A stretch of DNA of 64,000 bases from Porticoccaceae bacterium (GTDB lineage: Bacteria; Pseudomonadota; Gammaproteobacteria; Pseudomonadales; Porticoccaceae): positions 1 through 64,000 of the forward strand of contig JAQWUP010000070.1 of assembly GCA_029242085.1 (NCBI GenBank). The letters are read 5' to 3'. The position numbers and the translations under genes were made by a program. Positions within the stretch are counted from its first letter, which is position 1. Each line of letters begins with the position of its first letter. Of the stretch, positions 31,214 to 39,214 are shown piece by piece. The notes beneath the pieces are model-generated. The model saw nothing but the letters and a program-made list of their open reading frames with translations, ran no database searches and was not told where the DNA came from.

Positions 31214-32428
31214 ATGGCTGAAGAGGAAGTAGTAAACGAGGTCCCGGAAGAGGTCCCCGACGAGGAACCACGGGAGGGTGGAGGCCCTACCAGTGACGCG
31301 CCTGCGCCCTGCCCCCCCTGCAAAGGCGGTGGAGCGCCGGCCTGGATGGCGACCTTTGCCGATATGGCGACATTATTGATGGCCTTCTTTGTACTGCTGC
31401 TGTCCTTTGCCGAAATGAACGTGCCCAAGTACAAGCAGATTGCGGGCTCAATGAAAGCAGCCTTTGGTGTAAAGAGAGTCGTGCCAGTTATTTCAATTCC
31501 CACGGCGCGCAGCCTGGTCAAGGAGGAGTTTACGCCAGCAGTCGCGCAGCCCACCGTTATCGATCGCAAGCGTCAGCGCTCAGAAGAGATGACCAAAAAA
31601 AATGTAGTGGTGAAAACCCAAGAAAACAAAGCTGACTTTAAAACTGAGCAGAGTTTTCGAAAGCTAGAGGAAACTCTGGCCGAAGAGATTGAGCAGGGCC
31701 AGGTCGTTGTTCGACTTGAAGGCGAGCGGGTTGTTGTCGAGCTGCAATCTCCGCAATCCAGTGGTGGAGAGGATAGCTCCAGTGATGGAAATGGCAGCGG
31801 TGGGCCGATTAGTCAAGAAACGCTGGATATCGCCGCTAAAGTCATTGATGCTCAGGCCGAGACATCCACTGAAATTGAAGTCCGCAAGCAGCAGCTTGCT
31901 TCGGGATCAGATATCAGTGCAACCGATACGCAAGACAGTGACCAGAATCCATCTGGTGGTGGCGCGAGTAACAATCAAAATATTGAGGACCGGTTGCAGA
32001 AAATTCGCTCGGATCTGGCGGCAGAAATTCAAATGGGGCTGGCGGAAGTAGAGCGCGATGGCGACCGCATTATTGTGCGATTGGCCAGTCAGGGCTCCTT
32101 CGTTTCCGGCAGCGCCAATTTGCAAGCGGGATTTATCACATTACTGCGTCAAGTGGGTGACTCGCTGGCAGCATCAGAGGGCAAAGTTCGGGTCGAGGGC
32201 CATACCGATAATGTGCCCGTCGCCTTTAGCGAGCGCTTTAATTCTAACTGGGACCTATCTGCCGCACGCTCGGCTACGGTAGCGGACTTTTTTATTAATA
32301 ATTCCGGCTTCGCTCAAGAAAATATGTTGGTTGCCGGCTTTGCTGACACCAAACCAATAGCGACCAACAACACATCTGAAGGCCGTGCGCGCAACCGCCG
32401 TATCGAGGTGATTGTCGATGGCTCCTAA
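31214..32428 (+). CDS. pomB: Flagellar stator protein PomB/MotB, first copy
   Basis: 404 residues, longer than the usual 300-330. A cytoplasmic acidic N-terminus with CPPCKGG at 33-39 leads to the single membrane helix ATFADMATLLMAFFVLLLSF, with the ion-binding Asp at residue 50. The C-terminal OmpA-type peptidoglycan-binding domain (about 295-404) contains VEGHTDNVPVAF and ARNRRIEV. Between them lies a long acidic linker with two similar segments (about 148-178 and 258-292), each of the form LAxEIxxGxVxVxxxGxRxxVxL. It resembles the next gene closely, a tandem duplication. Confidence 0.92.
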   Translation: MAEEEVVNEVPEEVPDEEPREGGGPTSDAPAPCPPCKGGGAPAWMATFADMATLLMAFFVLLLSFAEMNVPKYKQIAGSMKAAFGVKRVVPVISIPTARSLVKEEFTPAVAQPTVIDRKRQRSEEMTKKNVVVKTQENKADFKTEQSFRKLEETLAEEIEQGQVVVRLEGERVVVELQSPQSSGGEDSSSDGNGSGGPISQETLDIAAKVIDAQAETSTEIEVRKQQLASGSDISATDTQDSDQNPSGGGASNNQNIEDRLQKIRSDLAAEIQMGLAEVERDGDRIIVRLASQGSFVSGSANLQAGFITLLRQVGDSLAASEGKVRVEGHTDNVPVAFSERFNSNWDLSAARSATVADFFINNSGFAQENMLVAGFADTKPIATNNTSEGRARNRRIEVIVDGS

Positions 32429-32449
32429 ACTCAGGTTGGACCTAGTCTA

Positions 32450-33685
32450 ATGGCTGAAAACGAAGACGAAAAAATCGTTGCTGACGACCAACTCTCTGAG
32501 ATAGAGGAGGCGCCGCTGCCCGTTGTTGCGCCAGAAGAAGAGGAGATCGAGGAGGAGCCGCCCGAGGAACAAGAACCGCCTCCGGAGCCCGACTGTCCGC
32601 CCTGCAAAGGGGGTGGGGCCCCCGCATGGATGGCAACCTTTGCCGATATGGCGACACTGCTAATGGCCTTTTTTGTACTTCTGCTGTCGTTTGCCGAGAT
32701 GAACGTGCCCAAATATAAAGAAGTCAGTGGTTCGATGAAAAATGCCTTTGGTGTTCAGCGCCTAGTGCCAGTTGTAGAGCCACCCAAGGCAAAGAGTATT
32801 ATTGCCAAGCAGTATAAGACGGCCAAAGTCGATCCAACATTGATGGACGTGATTCAAGAGCAGACCACGGATGAAGAGCCGCCGGTAGATCCAGAATTAA
32901 AAACCGATACCAAGACCCAGGATTCAGATACCAACTCAGATATTCAGGTATTACAGAAGTCTCTTGCCGCAGAAATTGCCGAAGGTAAAGTCAGTGTGCG
33001 TATCGAGGACAATAAACTGGTGGTCAAGGTTGAGTCAGAGGCTAAATCAGGGACCAGTGGCGAAGCCAGCAAGGCTGACGCCGGTGCTCGAGTGGCGCAG
33101 AACGATCTTGAAGTATACGCCAAAGTTGCTGCGGCTCAGGCGCAGGTAGTTTCGCAAATACAGGTAGAGCAAGCCTCGCCAGATAATGTCGACGAGAGCC
33201 TGTCAGGTGAGAGCAGCCAAGACAGAGAACAGGCTATTGCTGACCAGTATCAGCAGCTCCGAATGGACCTGTCAAAAGAGATTAGTGAAGGGCTGGCCGA
33301 GGTCGAGCGCGATGGCGACAATATTATTGTACGGCTCGCCGAGCGGGGATCGTTCCGCAGCGGTTTCGCTGATTTGCAGCCCGGTTTTAAACCGCTGCTC
33401 AATAAAGTTGGCAGCGCGATTAGCAATAGTACAGGGCTGATTACCATTGAAGGGCACACTGATAATGTCCCCATGGCCTTTAGCGAGAGGTTCCGTTCCA
33501 ATTGGGACCTGTCGGCGGCCAGATCCGCAGCGGTAGCAGATTACCTGCTCAATAATTCGCCAGTCGCAGATGGCCGTGTGACGGTCACCGGTTCTGCTGA
33601 CACCAAGCCTCTGGCTTCAAATGACAGCCCGGCAGGGCGCGCTAAAAACCGCCGTATCGAAGTTATAATCAACGGCGGCTCCTAA
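32450..33685 (+). CDS. pomB: Flagellar stator protein PomB/MotB, second copy
   Basis: 411 residues, same plan as the preceding copy. It has an even more acidic N-terminus (Glu/Pro-rich to residue 48), CPPCKGG at 49-55, the ion-binding Asp at 66 in ATFADMATLLMAF, two similar linker segments (about 167-197 and 269-299), and an OmpA-type domain with IEGHTDNVPMAF and AKNRRIEV. The membrane helix and plug region match copy one almost exactly, while the linker has diverged. This suggests an old duplication with both copies kept under selection. Confidence 0.92.
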   Translation: MAENEDEKIVADDQLSEIEEAPLPVVAPEEEEIEEEPPEEQEPPPEPDCPPCKGGGAPAWMATFADMATLLMAFFVLLLSFAEMNVPKYKEVSGSMKNAFGVQRLVPVVEPPKAKSIIAKQYKTAKVDPTLMDVIQEQTTDEEPPVDPELKTDTKTQDSDTNSDIQVLQKSLAAEIAEGKVSVRIEDNKLVVKVESEAKSGTSGEASKADAGARVAQNDLEVYAKVAAAQAQVVSQIQVEQASPDNVDESLSGESSQDREQAIADQYQQLRMDLSKEISEGLAEVERDGDNIIVRLAERGSFRSGFADLQPGFKPLLNKVGSAISNSTGLITIEGHTDNVPMAFSERFRSNWDLSAARSAAVADYLLNNSPVADGRVTVTGSADTKPLASNDSPAGRAKNRRIEVIINGGS

Positions 33686-33700
33686 GCCGTTACTTTTTTT
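33671..33700 (+). terminator. Rho-independent terminator at the end of the second pomB
   Basis: AACGGC, a 9-base loop, GCCGTT, then ACTTTTTTT. The stem overlaps the pomB stop codon and reaches into the end of the convergent channel gene. Confidence 0.6.
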
Positions 33701-34601
33701 CTCTGCTCTCAGCCAAAAGAGCAAAAATAGCTGTGGCGTGTTCCTCTGGAATATTGAACCGTTCACGCAACTCGTCAATATGTAGTTTTTCATCCTTGGT
33801 GACAACGCCGTCACTCATCGCCGCATTAATCTCAGCTTCAAAAATAGCCTCTCGGCGAGCCATCTGGTTAGAGAATGCCGAAGCGACAATACCGGTAAGC
33901 AGCGCAACGGTGCAGACGCCCATAAGCGCAGTAAAGGCACCAATAATCTGGCCCAAAGGCGTAATGGGATAGACGTCCCCGTAACCCACAGTCGTCAATG
34001 TAATTAACGACCACCACATTGTTTGAGGTATCGAGCGGAAATGCTCGGGTTGAACCTCAAACTCTGCCAGATACATCATTGAGCTGGATAAAAACAATGC
34101 GATCGCCATGAGGTAGAGTGCGGCGGCAAACGAGCGCCGCTCCTCGTAGACGGCAGAGAATAAGTCTTCCAGGGCAGAGGAGTAGTGGGATATTTTAAGC
34201 AGTCGCACCAGGCGTAGTACGCGCAACCAGCGCAGATCCACGCCACCCATAATCAGCGGAAGGATACTGGGTAGAATGGCAGCCAGATCAATCAGGCCAG
34301 TAAAGCTAAAGATATAGCGCGCACGGCGCCCTAGAGGCGTCTTTGCGGGGTTGCGGTCATCGGCGGCAATCGACCAGATACGCAGCAAGTACTCGGCTAG
34401 AAAAATACTTACAGAAAACCATTCGAAGGCGACAAGCGCACTGTGATACTCGCGATTTATTGACGCTACAGATTCCAGGCAAACCGCCACCAGATTGAGC
34501 ACAATAAGGACAGACAGAAAGATATCACAGGCGCGACTTGTAGCGTCTTGATTATCGCCCTTATTAAGAACTTCCATTACCCGTCGTTGATAGACGTGCA
34601 T
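33690..34601 (-). CDS. Voltage-gated K+ channel-like protein
   Basis: 303 residues with six membrane segments. The S4-like helix LRWLRVLRLVRLLK (about 123-136) has positive residues at every third position, and the pore loop holds TTVGYGD (203-209), the K+ selectivity filter. A cytoplasmic C-terminal helix bundle (about 250-300) follows; it lacks an obvious RCK or cyclic-nucleotide domain. It lies between the stator operon and fliS, all convergent or unlinked in direction, so a motility link is only suggested by location. Confidence 0.88.
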   Translation of the reverse strand: MHVYQRRVMEVLNKGDNQDATSRACDIFLSVLIVLNLVAVCLESVASINREYHSALVAFEWFSVSIFLAEYLLRIWSIAADDRNPAKTPLGRRARYIFSFTGLIDLAAILPSILPLIMGGVDLRWLRVLRLVRLLKISHYSSALEDLFSAVYEERRSFAAALYLMAIALFLSSSMMYLAEFEVQPEHFRSIPQTMWWSLITLTTVGYGDVYPITPLGQIIGAFTALMGVCTVALLTGIVASAFSNQMARREAIFEAEINAAMSDGVVTKDEKLHIDELRERFNIPEEHATAIFALLAESREKK

Positions 34602-34690
34602 AGGTAATCACTCCCCAGTCAATACGATTGAGGAGTTATAGTATTACCACTTATGTATTAGCGCAATTTATCTCAGGGTAGGCTTACAGC

Positions 34691-35107
34691 CTAAGAGGCC
34701 ATCGCAACGGGCTCGCTTTTTAGTAGATTGGGAAGCAGCTCCCAGGCGGAGTTGATTTCGTTTAGCAGGCTGCGTACTTCGTGAAGAATACTGACGTCAT
34801 TGCGCAAGCTGGCTTTCAATAGGCGTCTGGTGCAGTAGTCGTAAAGTTCACTGAGATTGCGCGCTATTTCCCCGCCCTTCTCAAAGTCCAGCGAGCCCTG
34901 TAGGCCGATAATAATTTTGCTGGCGCGACCAAAAGATTCGGATTTAGCGGGAATATCATTGCGCTGTATATGACCTTCGGCGTCAGCCAGAGCGGCTAGG
35001 AGTCCATCGAATAACATCTGTATCAGCTGCACGCGATCTGCATAGGGAACGGCAGAGGCGGCGCCAACGCTGCGATAGGCATTTAGTGCTTTTTTATTGA
35101 CAGCCAT
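34691..35107 (-). CDS. fliS: Flagellin export chaperone FliS
   Basis: 138 residues, standard for FliS, a small helical protein that binds flagellin in the cytoplasm before export. Typical features are LNAYRSVGA near the start, RVQLIQMLFDGLLAAL and the LSELYDYCTRRLLKASLRND block. Neither flagellin nor the cap gene fliD is in the window, so fliS is detached from its usual neighbours. A sigma-28 promoter lies just upstream, as expected for a late gene. Confidence 0.94.
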   Translation of the reverse strand: MAVNKKALNAYRSVGAASAVPYADRVQLIQMLFDGLLAALADAEGHIQRNDIPAKSESFGRASKIIIGLQGSLDFEKGGEIARNLSELYDYCTRRLLKASLRNDVSILHEVRSLLNEINSAWELLPNLLKSEPVAMAS

Positions 35108-35137
35108 TTGGTGTAACTCCTTATTTACTTACTATTA

Positions 35138-35164
35138 ATATCGGAGAAACACCGAGATTCTTTA
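35138..35164 (-). promoter_or_regulatory. Sigma-28 (FliA) promoter of fliS
   Basis: On the minus strand: TAAA (35161-35164), 15 bases, TCCGATAT (35138-35145). The AAGGAG ribosome-binding site of fliS follows closely. Confidence 0.75.
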
Positions 35165-35202
35165 GCAAATAATGGAATTAATTACCCTAGAGCGGCGGTT
35201 TT

Positions 35203-35907
35203 TTACTGCGGGCACTTTTCATAGTTGGTTTCCAGGCATTGGTCGGCATAAACCAGCGATCTTGCGATATCTTCATCTTCAACCAATAGCTTGGATAAAT
35301 TAGAGATATCATCGGCATCCGTTTTACCATTGCGCCTCGCCAGTTCACTCCAGACCAAAGCTTTAAATGGTTCTGACTCGCCGCCATCGCCAGCTTGCAA
35401 CATAAACGCCAGCATAAACTGGGCATTGGCATAGGCCTGTTTGGCCGACTTTGAAAACCAATATTTGGCAAACTCATAATCCAGCCCAACGCCCTTACCC
35501 TGATGGTAGGCCAGACCCAGCATATATTGTGAATCGGCCAGCTCTTGCTGAGCCGCGCGCTTAAACCATTGGATAGCAACACGGTGATTCTGCGCTGTGC
35601 CATAGCCGTGGTAGTAGAGCATGCCGACATTGTGCTGTGCTTCAGCAAGGCCCTGTTCCGCAGCCTGTTTGTACCAGGTCATGGCCTGTGTATAGTTCTG
35701 TGACACGCCATAACCCTCTTCATACATATGACCAATATTATTCTGCGCCTCTGCAGCGCCGCCGCGGGCCAATTTTAGCCAGGCGCGCATTGCGGTGGCA
35801 TAGTGGCCACGCTCCAGTGCACTGAGGCCGGCTTGAAAAGCTTCTCCCAGCACTGCAGGTGATGCCAAGCAGCTGCAAACAATAATGACACGCAGAAAAT
35901 ACTTCAT
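35203..35907 (-). CDS. Secreted Sel1-repeat (TPR-like) protein
   Basis: 234 residues. A signal peptide is likely (MKYFLRVIIVCSCLASPAVLG, cleavage near 21). Four or more Sel1 repeats follow, with the pattern AEAQNNIGHMYEEGYGVSQN recurring as AEAQHNVGMLYYHGYGTAQN and later copies. Sel1 proteins act as scaffolds, some in motility or envelope complexes. The target here is unknown. It lies 95 bases before fliS on the same strand and 27 bases after the ClC gene. Confidence 0.85.
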   Translation of the reverse strand: MKYFLRVIIVCSCLASPAVLGEAFQAGLSALERGHYATAMRAWLKLARGGAAEAQNNIGHMYEEGYGVSQNYTQAMTWYKQAAEQGLAEAQHNVGMLYYHGYGTAQNHRVAIQWFKRAAQQELADSQYMLGLAYHQGKGVGLDYEFAKYWFSKSAKQAYANAQFMLAFMLQAGDGGESEPFKALVWSELARRNGKTDADDISNLSKLLVEDEDIARSLVYADQCLETNYEKCPQ

Positions 35908-35934
35908 AACAGACTCACAGGTTAACTTTTAATA

Positions 35935-37632
35935 TCAGGTGCGCTCTAAATTACGCGCCTGATTCTGTACATCAATAACCGCTTGGAACAGCGCCCCTTC
36001 AGCAATACTACCATGGAGCGCCCCAGTTTTTTTATTTACTACAGGCAGGCTCTCACCGACAAACTGGCTGACCTTGATCATAGCGGCATCGAGTGACTCA
36101 TCGGTATACAGCGTCATAGGACGACTATCCATAAATTCACTTACCGCATTGTCGCCCGCCTCAATAGCCATATAAATAGTTACTTTGCCAAGCAACTGTC
36201 CGGACTCTGTCATTACATAGGCCTCGGTATGGCCGCGGGTTTTCATCTCATGCTGCAGATCGGTGCCACAGGTTTGGGTCGTGGCGCCAATATAGTCATC
36301 GCTGGCAAATGGTCCGATAACCTGATGGCCGAGTGCTATGGCTTCGCGGCCCTTGCTCAAATCGATTCCGCGATCAAGTAATTGGCGATCAAAAAAGGAA
36401 TTGCCAAACAGGCGATTGGTGATCAGTGTACATACCATAACCGCCATCATTGCGGCGACGGCGTACTGATAAGACTGAGTCAGCTCTAAGACAATAAGCA
36501 CGGCGGAAAGCGGCGCACCAATAACGGCAGAGCTTATTGCCGCCATCGCCGCCACGCTGATAACACTGGCAATATCGGCAAAACCGAAATTGCTTAGAAT
36601 CTGCCCAGCCAGAGCACCGGCAGCCACCCCGACAAATAATGAAGGGGAAAACACCCCGCCAAAAAGACCTGAACCGAGGCATATGGCTGTCATCAATATT
36701 TTCGCCACCAGCACGACAATTAAGAGTGACAGTACAAATTCACCGGCAATCATGTCATTAATACTGGCAATACCCAGGCCCAGAATTTGCGGCACCCATA
36801 CGCCAACCAATCCACAGATAGTGGCGCCGATAAAAGGCAGTAACAGCGGTGACGTATCTAGAGAGGCAGCAAACTTTGCCGCGTAGCGTAGGCTGAGCAT
36901 AAATATAATCGCGACCAGTGCAAAAAAGGGCGATAACACCACTAAAAAAGGCACTACTTCCGCAAGACTGGGAACGACAGAGGCAATTTCAAATGTGGCT
37001 GAATGGGGAAACCAATAGTTACTCAATGTACTGGCAGATACTGAGGCCACGGTAATTGGTGCAATTGCACGAATGGAGAAGTGCCGCAAAATCGCCTCAT
37101 GAGCAAAAATTACGCCCGCGATCGGCGCGTTAAAGCCCGCTGAAATTGCTGCCGCCACACCGCAACCAAGATAGATTTCATGGCTTAAACGGCTGGAGAC
37201 AAAGCGTTTAACCCAGATGCCCATGGTCGCACCAAAGTGCACAACAGGACCATATTGACCAACTGAGGCCCCGCCGCTGGCTGAGGTAAAGGCCGCGAGA
37301 GTAGAGGCGAAACCGGTTTTAATATCCAATGGCTGATGAACCTGATGCGCTGCGTACATAGAGTCGGCGGGCCCGGTAAAGCGGGTGATGCCCAATCCAG
37401 TCCTGATAAACACAACCACAGCGGCGGCGGCCCAGAGAAACAGCACGCTAGAAAACGACAGGGTTTGATCGCCAATCGTTAAAGAGAGTAAGTCACTGGC
37501 TTGCCGCTGCTGACTAAAGTACTGCACGCCGGAAACAAACAGGTTGGATACTAGAGCCAGAGCCGCGCCAATCAGGCTGCCGACACAGAAAATAATAAAA
37601 ACTTCGATTAAAGCCTCGCGCACTCTATGCAC
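35935..37632 (-). CDS. ClC-family chloride channel with CBS-like C-terminus
   Basis: 565 residues, about 10-12 membrane helices up to residue 430, then a CBS-pair-like cytoplasmic part. Conserved ClC motifs are GQYGPVVHFGA (125-135), FNAPIAGVIFAHEA (167-180) and GLFGGVFSPSLFVG. Compared with E. coli ClC-ec1, the gating glutamate (GREGP) is Tyr127 here and the inner proton glutamate (second E of IIEEM) is Ala180. A protein lacking both is expected to be a passive chloride channel rather than a Cl-/H+ exchanger; this is inference. It diverges from the FleQ-like gene. Confidence 0.88.
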   Translation of the reverse strand: MHRVREALIEVFIIFCVGSLIGAALALVSNLFVSGVQYFSQQRQASDLLSLTIGDQTLSFSSVLFLWAAAAVVVFIRTGLGITRFTGPADSMYAAHQVHQPLDIKTGFASTLAAFTSASGGASVGQYGPVVHFGATMGIWVKRFVSSRLSHEIYLGCGVAAAISAGFNAPIAGVIFAHEAILRHFSIRAIAPITVASVSASTLSNYWFPHSATFEIASVVPSLAEVVPFLVVLSPFFALVAIIFMLSLRYAAKFAASLDTSPLLLPFIGATICGLVGVWVPQILGLGIASINDMIAGEFVLSLLIVVLVAKILMTAICLGSGLFGGVFSPSLFVGVAAGALAGQILSNFGFADIASVISVAAMAAISSAVIGAPLSAVLIVLELTQSYQYAVAAMMAVMVCTLITNRLFGNSFFDRQLLDRGIDLSKGREAIALGHQVIGPFASDDYIGATTQTCGTDLQHEMKTRGHTEAYVMTESGQLLGKVTIYMAIEAGDNAVSEFMDSRPMTLYTDESLDAAMIKVSQFVGESLPVVNKKTGALHGSIAEGALFQAVIDVQNQARNLERT

Positions 37633-37709
37633 CGAAATTCCCCTTAATTTGATTTAGTATTTTTAGTCAGACTAATGTACCTAACCAGGGCTAGTCTGTC
37701 AGTAGTTTT

Positions 37710-37729
37710 AAAGTGCTGCTCAGCGCTTT
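37710..37729. repeat. Short inverted repeat between ClC and the FleQ-like gene
   Basis: AAAGTGCT, GCTC, AGCGCTTT: an 8-base stem with one G-T pair in the 222-base divergent spacer. It could be an operator or hairpin; no role can be assigned. I see no clear sigma-70 promoter here. Confidence 0.35.
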
Positions 37730-37854
37730 CATATTAGAAACTGTATAACTCCGGTATCTTTACATCTATACTCTGGAACAGAAAAAATAATATCTCGCTG
37801 AATTAATGGATGAAACAGCTAAATATACCCAAGGATTTGCCGAGAAAATAGTTT

Positions 37855-38988
37855 TTGTCCAAGCTAACCTCAATTGTCGGATCAAGCCGAGAGATCAACG
37901 AGCTGCGTGCGTTGATAGAGGTAGTGGGTCCGAGTGGTTCAACGGTTCTGATTCTAGGCGACAGCGGCACGGGCAAGGAGCTGGTAGCCAAGGCGCTGCA
38001 CAGCTGCTCAGAGCGGGCGGATGGTCCATTTATCCCGGTTAACTGCGGCGCTATCCCGAGAGAATTGCTCGAAAGTGAACTGTTCGGCCATCGCAAAGGC
38101 TCATTCACCGGCGCTATCTCCGACCGCAAAGGCCGCTTTGAGCTGGCCAATGGTGGCACCTTATTTCTCGATGAAATCGGCGACATGTCAATGGATCTGC
38201 AGGTCAAGTTGCTGCGAGTGCTGCAAGAGCGGATCATCGATCCGGTGGGCTCCACACAGTCGACCAATATCGATGTTCGGGTGGTAGCCGCAACGCACAA
38301 AAATATTGAAAAGCTTATCCAGCAGGGTGATTTCCGCGAAGACCTCTTCTATCGCCTCAATGTTATGCCGATGGAAATAAAAGCGCTGCAAGAGCGCAGA
38401 GAAGACATTCCAATGCTATTTGAGCATTTTGCCAAACACCATGCCAAAGCGGGTCAGCCGCCGATCACTATGATGAGTGGTTCTATGCAGCTGTTGATCC
38501 AATATGACTGGCCGGGCAATGTACGCGAGTTATCCAATCTCGTGGACAGATATACCGCACTCTATTCGGGGCAACAGGTTGATTTACGCAAGGTGCCGTC
38601 GAGTATGATTCCATCGGGGATTCGCACCATTGCCGAAACCAGTAGCGCCGATGCTCTCAGTACCCTGATGAGTGGTTTTGCCGACGCAGATAATGGCGCC
38701 GAAGCTGGAGCGCTTTCACAGATAGATACCAGTATTGAGCCGCCAGAGACTGTTGACGAACCGGTCGATGAAGTGCAGCGCGTGATTATGCTCGCTCAGG
38801 GCGGCGATTCATTCCCGGAGCAGGGCATGCAGCTCAAACAGCATCTGCTTGAAATAGAGCGCAATCTCATCAAGCAGGCTCTGGGCAGAGCCGAGGGCAA
38901 TGTCTCTAAAACCGCACGATTACTCAATTTACAGCGCACCACCTTGATTGAAAAAATCAATAAATACGGCCTCTCAGAAAACAGTTGA
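37855..38988 (+). CDS. FleQ-like sigma-54 activator lacking its N-terminal domain
   Basis: 377 residues from a TTG at 37855, because the frame is closed by TAG at 37849. It is a sigma-54 AAA+ activator: Walker A GDSGTGKE (35-42), the sigma-54 loop GSFTGA (82-87), Walker B LFLDEIGDM, then a Fis-type helix-turn-helix at about 350-375 (NVSKTARLLNLQRTTLIEK). Known FleQ proteins have about 130 residues of receiver-like domain before the AAA+ core; here nothing precedes it, as in PspF. Location before a FleR-like gene and fliE supports a FleQ role. Loss of one T in the T5 run at 37852-37856 would join it to an ATG at 37806 and add only about 16 residues. Confidence 0.85.
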   Translation: MSKLTSIVGSSREINELRALIEVVGPSGSTVLILGDSGTGKELVAKALHSCSERADGPFIPVNCGAIPRELLESELFGHRKGSFTGAISDRKGRFELANGGTLFLDEIGDMSMDLQVKLLRVLQERIIDPVGSTQSTNIDVRVVAATHKNIEKLIQQGDFREDLFYRLNVMPMEIKALQERREDIPMLFEHFAKHHAKAGQPPITMMSGSMQLLIQYDWPGNVRELSNLVDRYTALYSGQQVDLRKVPSSMIPSGIRTIAETSSADALSTLMSGFADADNGAEAGALSQIDTSIEPPETVDEPVDEVQRVIMLAQGGDSFPEQGMQLKQHLLEIERNLIKQALGRAEGNVSKTARLLNLQRTTLIEKINKYGLSENS

Positions 38989-39009
38989 TCTATCGAATAC
39001 GGCGAAGCC

Positions 39010-39111
39010 TTGCCGCTAATCATTGCCAATTCCCCAATCCATTTGTACCGCTTGCCTGTCAAATAGCCGACCTCTTGCCACTGGCAGATTATTGACACTT
39101 TCTTGCCGCTA
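39010..39111 (+). repeat. Five TTGCC elements upstream of a sigma-54 promoter
   Basis: TTGCC occurs at 39010, 39023, 39052, 39075 and 39103, and the first and last extend to TTGCCGCTA. They lie between the FleQ-like gene and the sigma-54 promoter of the FleR-like gene, where enhancer sites are expected. A short hairpin (39000-39015) overlaps the first. Confidence 0.35.
39058..39071. promoter_or_regulatory. FleQ-box-like dyad
   Basis: GTCAAATAGCCGAC shares the GTC...GAC arms and spacing of the Pseudomonas FleQ box (9 of 14 positions by my alignment). It is about 80 bases upstream of the sigma-54 promoter. Confidence 0.3.
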
Positions 39112-39147
39112 TATAGCTAACTCATTGTTTTATATATACAAATCGTT

Positions 39148-39164
39148 TTGGCACATAAATTGCT
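39148..39164 (+). promoter_or_regulatory. Sigma-54 promoter of the FleR-like gene
   Basis: TTGGCAC, five bases, TTGCT, with the required 10 bases between GG (39150-39151) and GC (39162-39163). It is a full consensus match, 51 bases before the start codon. Confidence 0.9.
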
Positions 39165-39214
39165 ATCTCTGGATATAACCGTTAAAAGCGGCAATTAATC
39201 TAAAAGGTAGCAAT

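Noticed and set aside
31358-31365. GCCGATAT in the first pomB gene, resembling a sigma-28 -10 box (also at 32642-32649 in the second)
   Set aside because: It lies in codons for the conserved FADMA motif and has no TAAA at the correct upstream distance.
34603-34648. Imperfect inverted repeat (GGTAAT...ATTACC) between the channel gene and fliS
   Set aside because: The arms are short, the loop is long and the stem is broken, so it may be chance.
37806-38042. 78-residue reading frame starting at the ATG at 37806
   Set aside because: It mostly overlaps the FleQ-like gene in another frame and has no ribosome-binding site; only its first 17 codons matter, as a possible frameshifted start.
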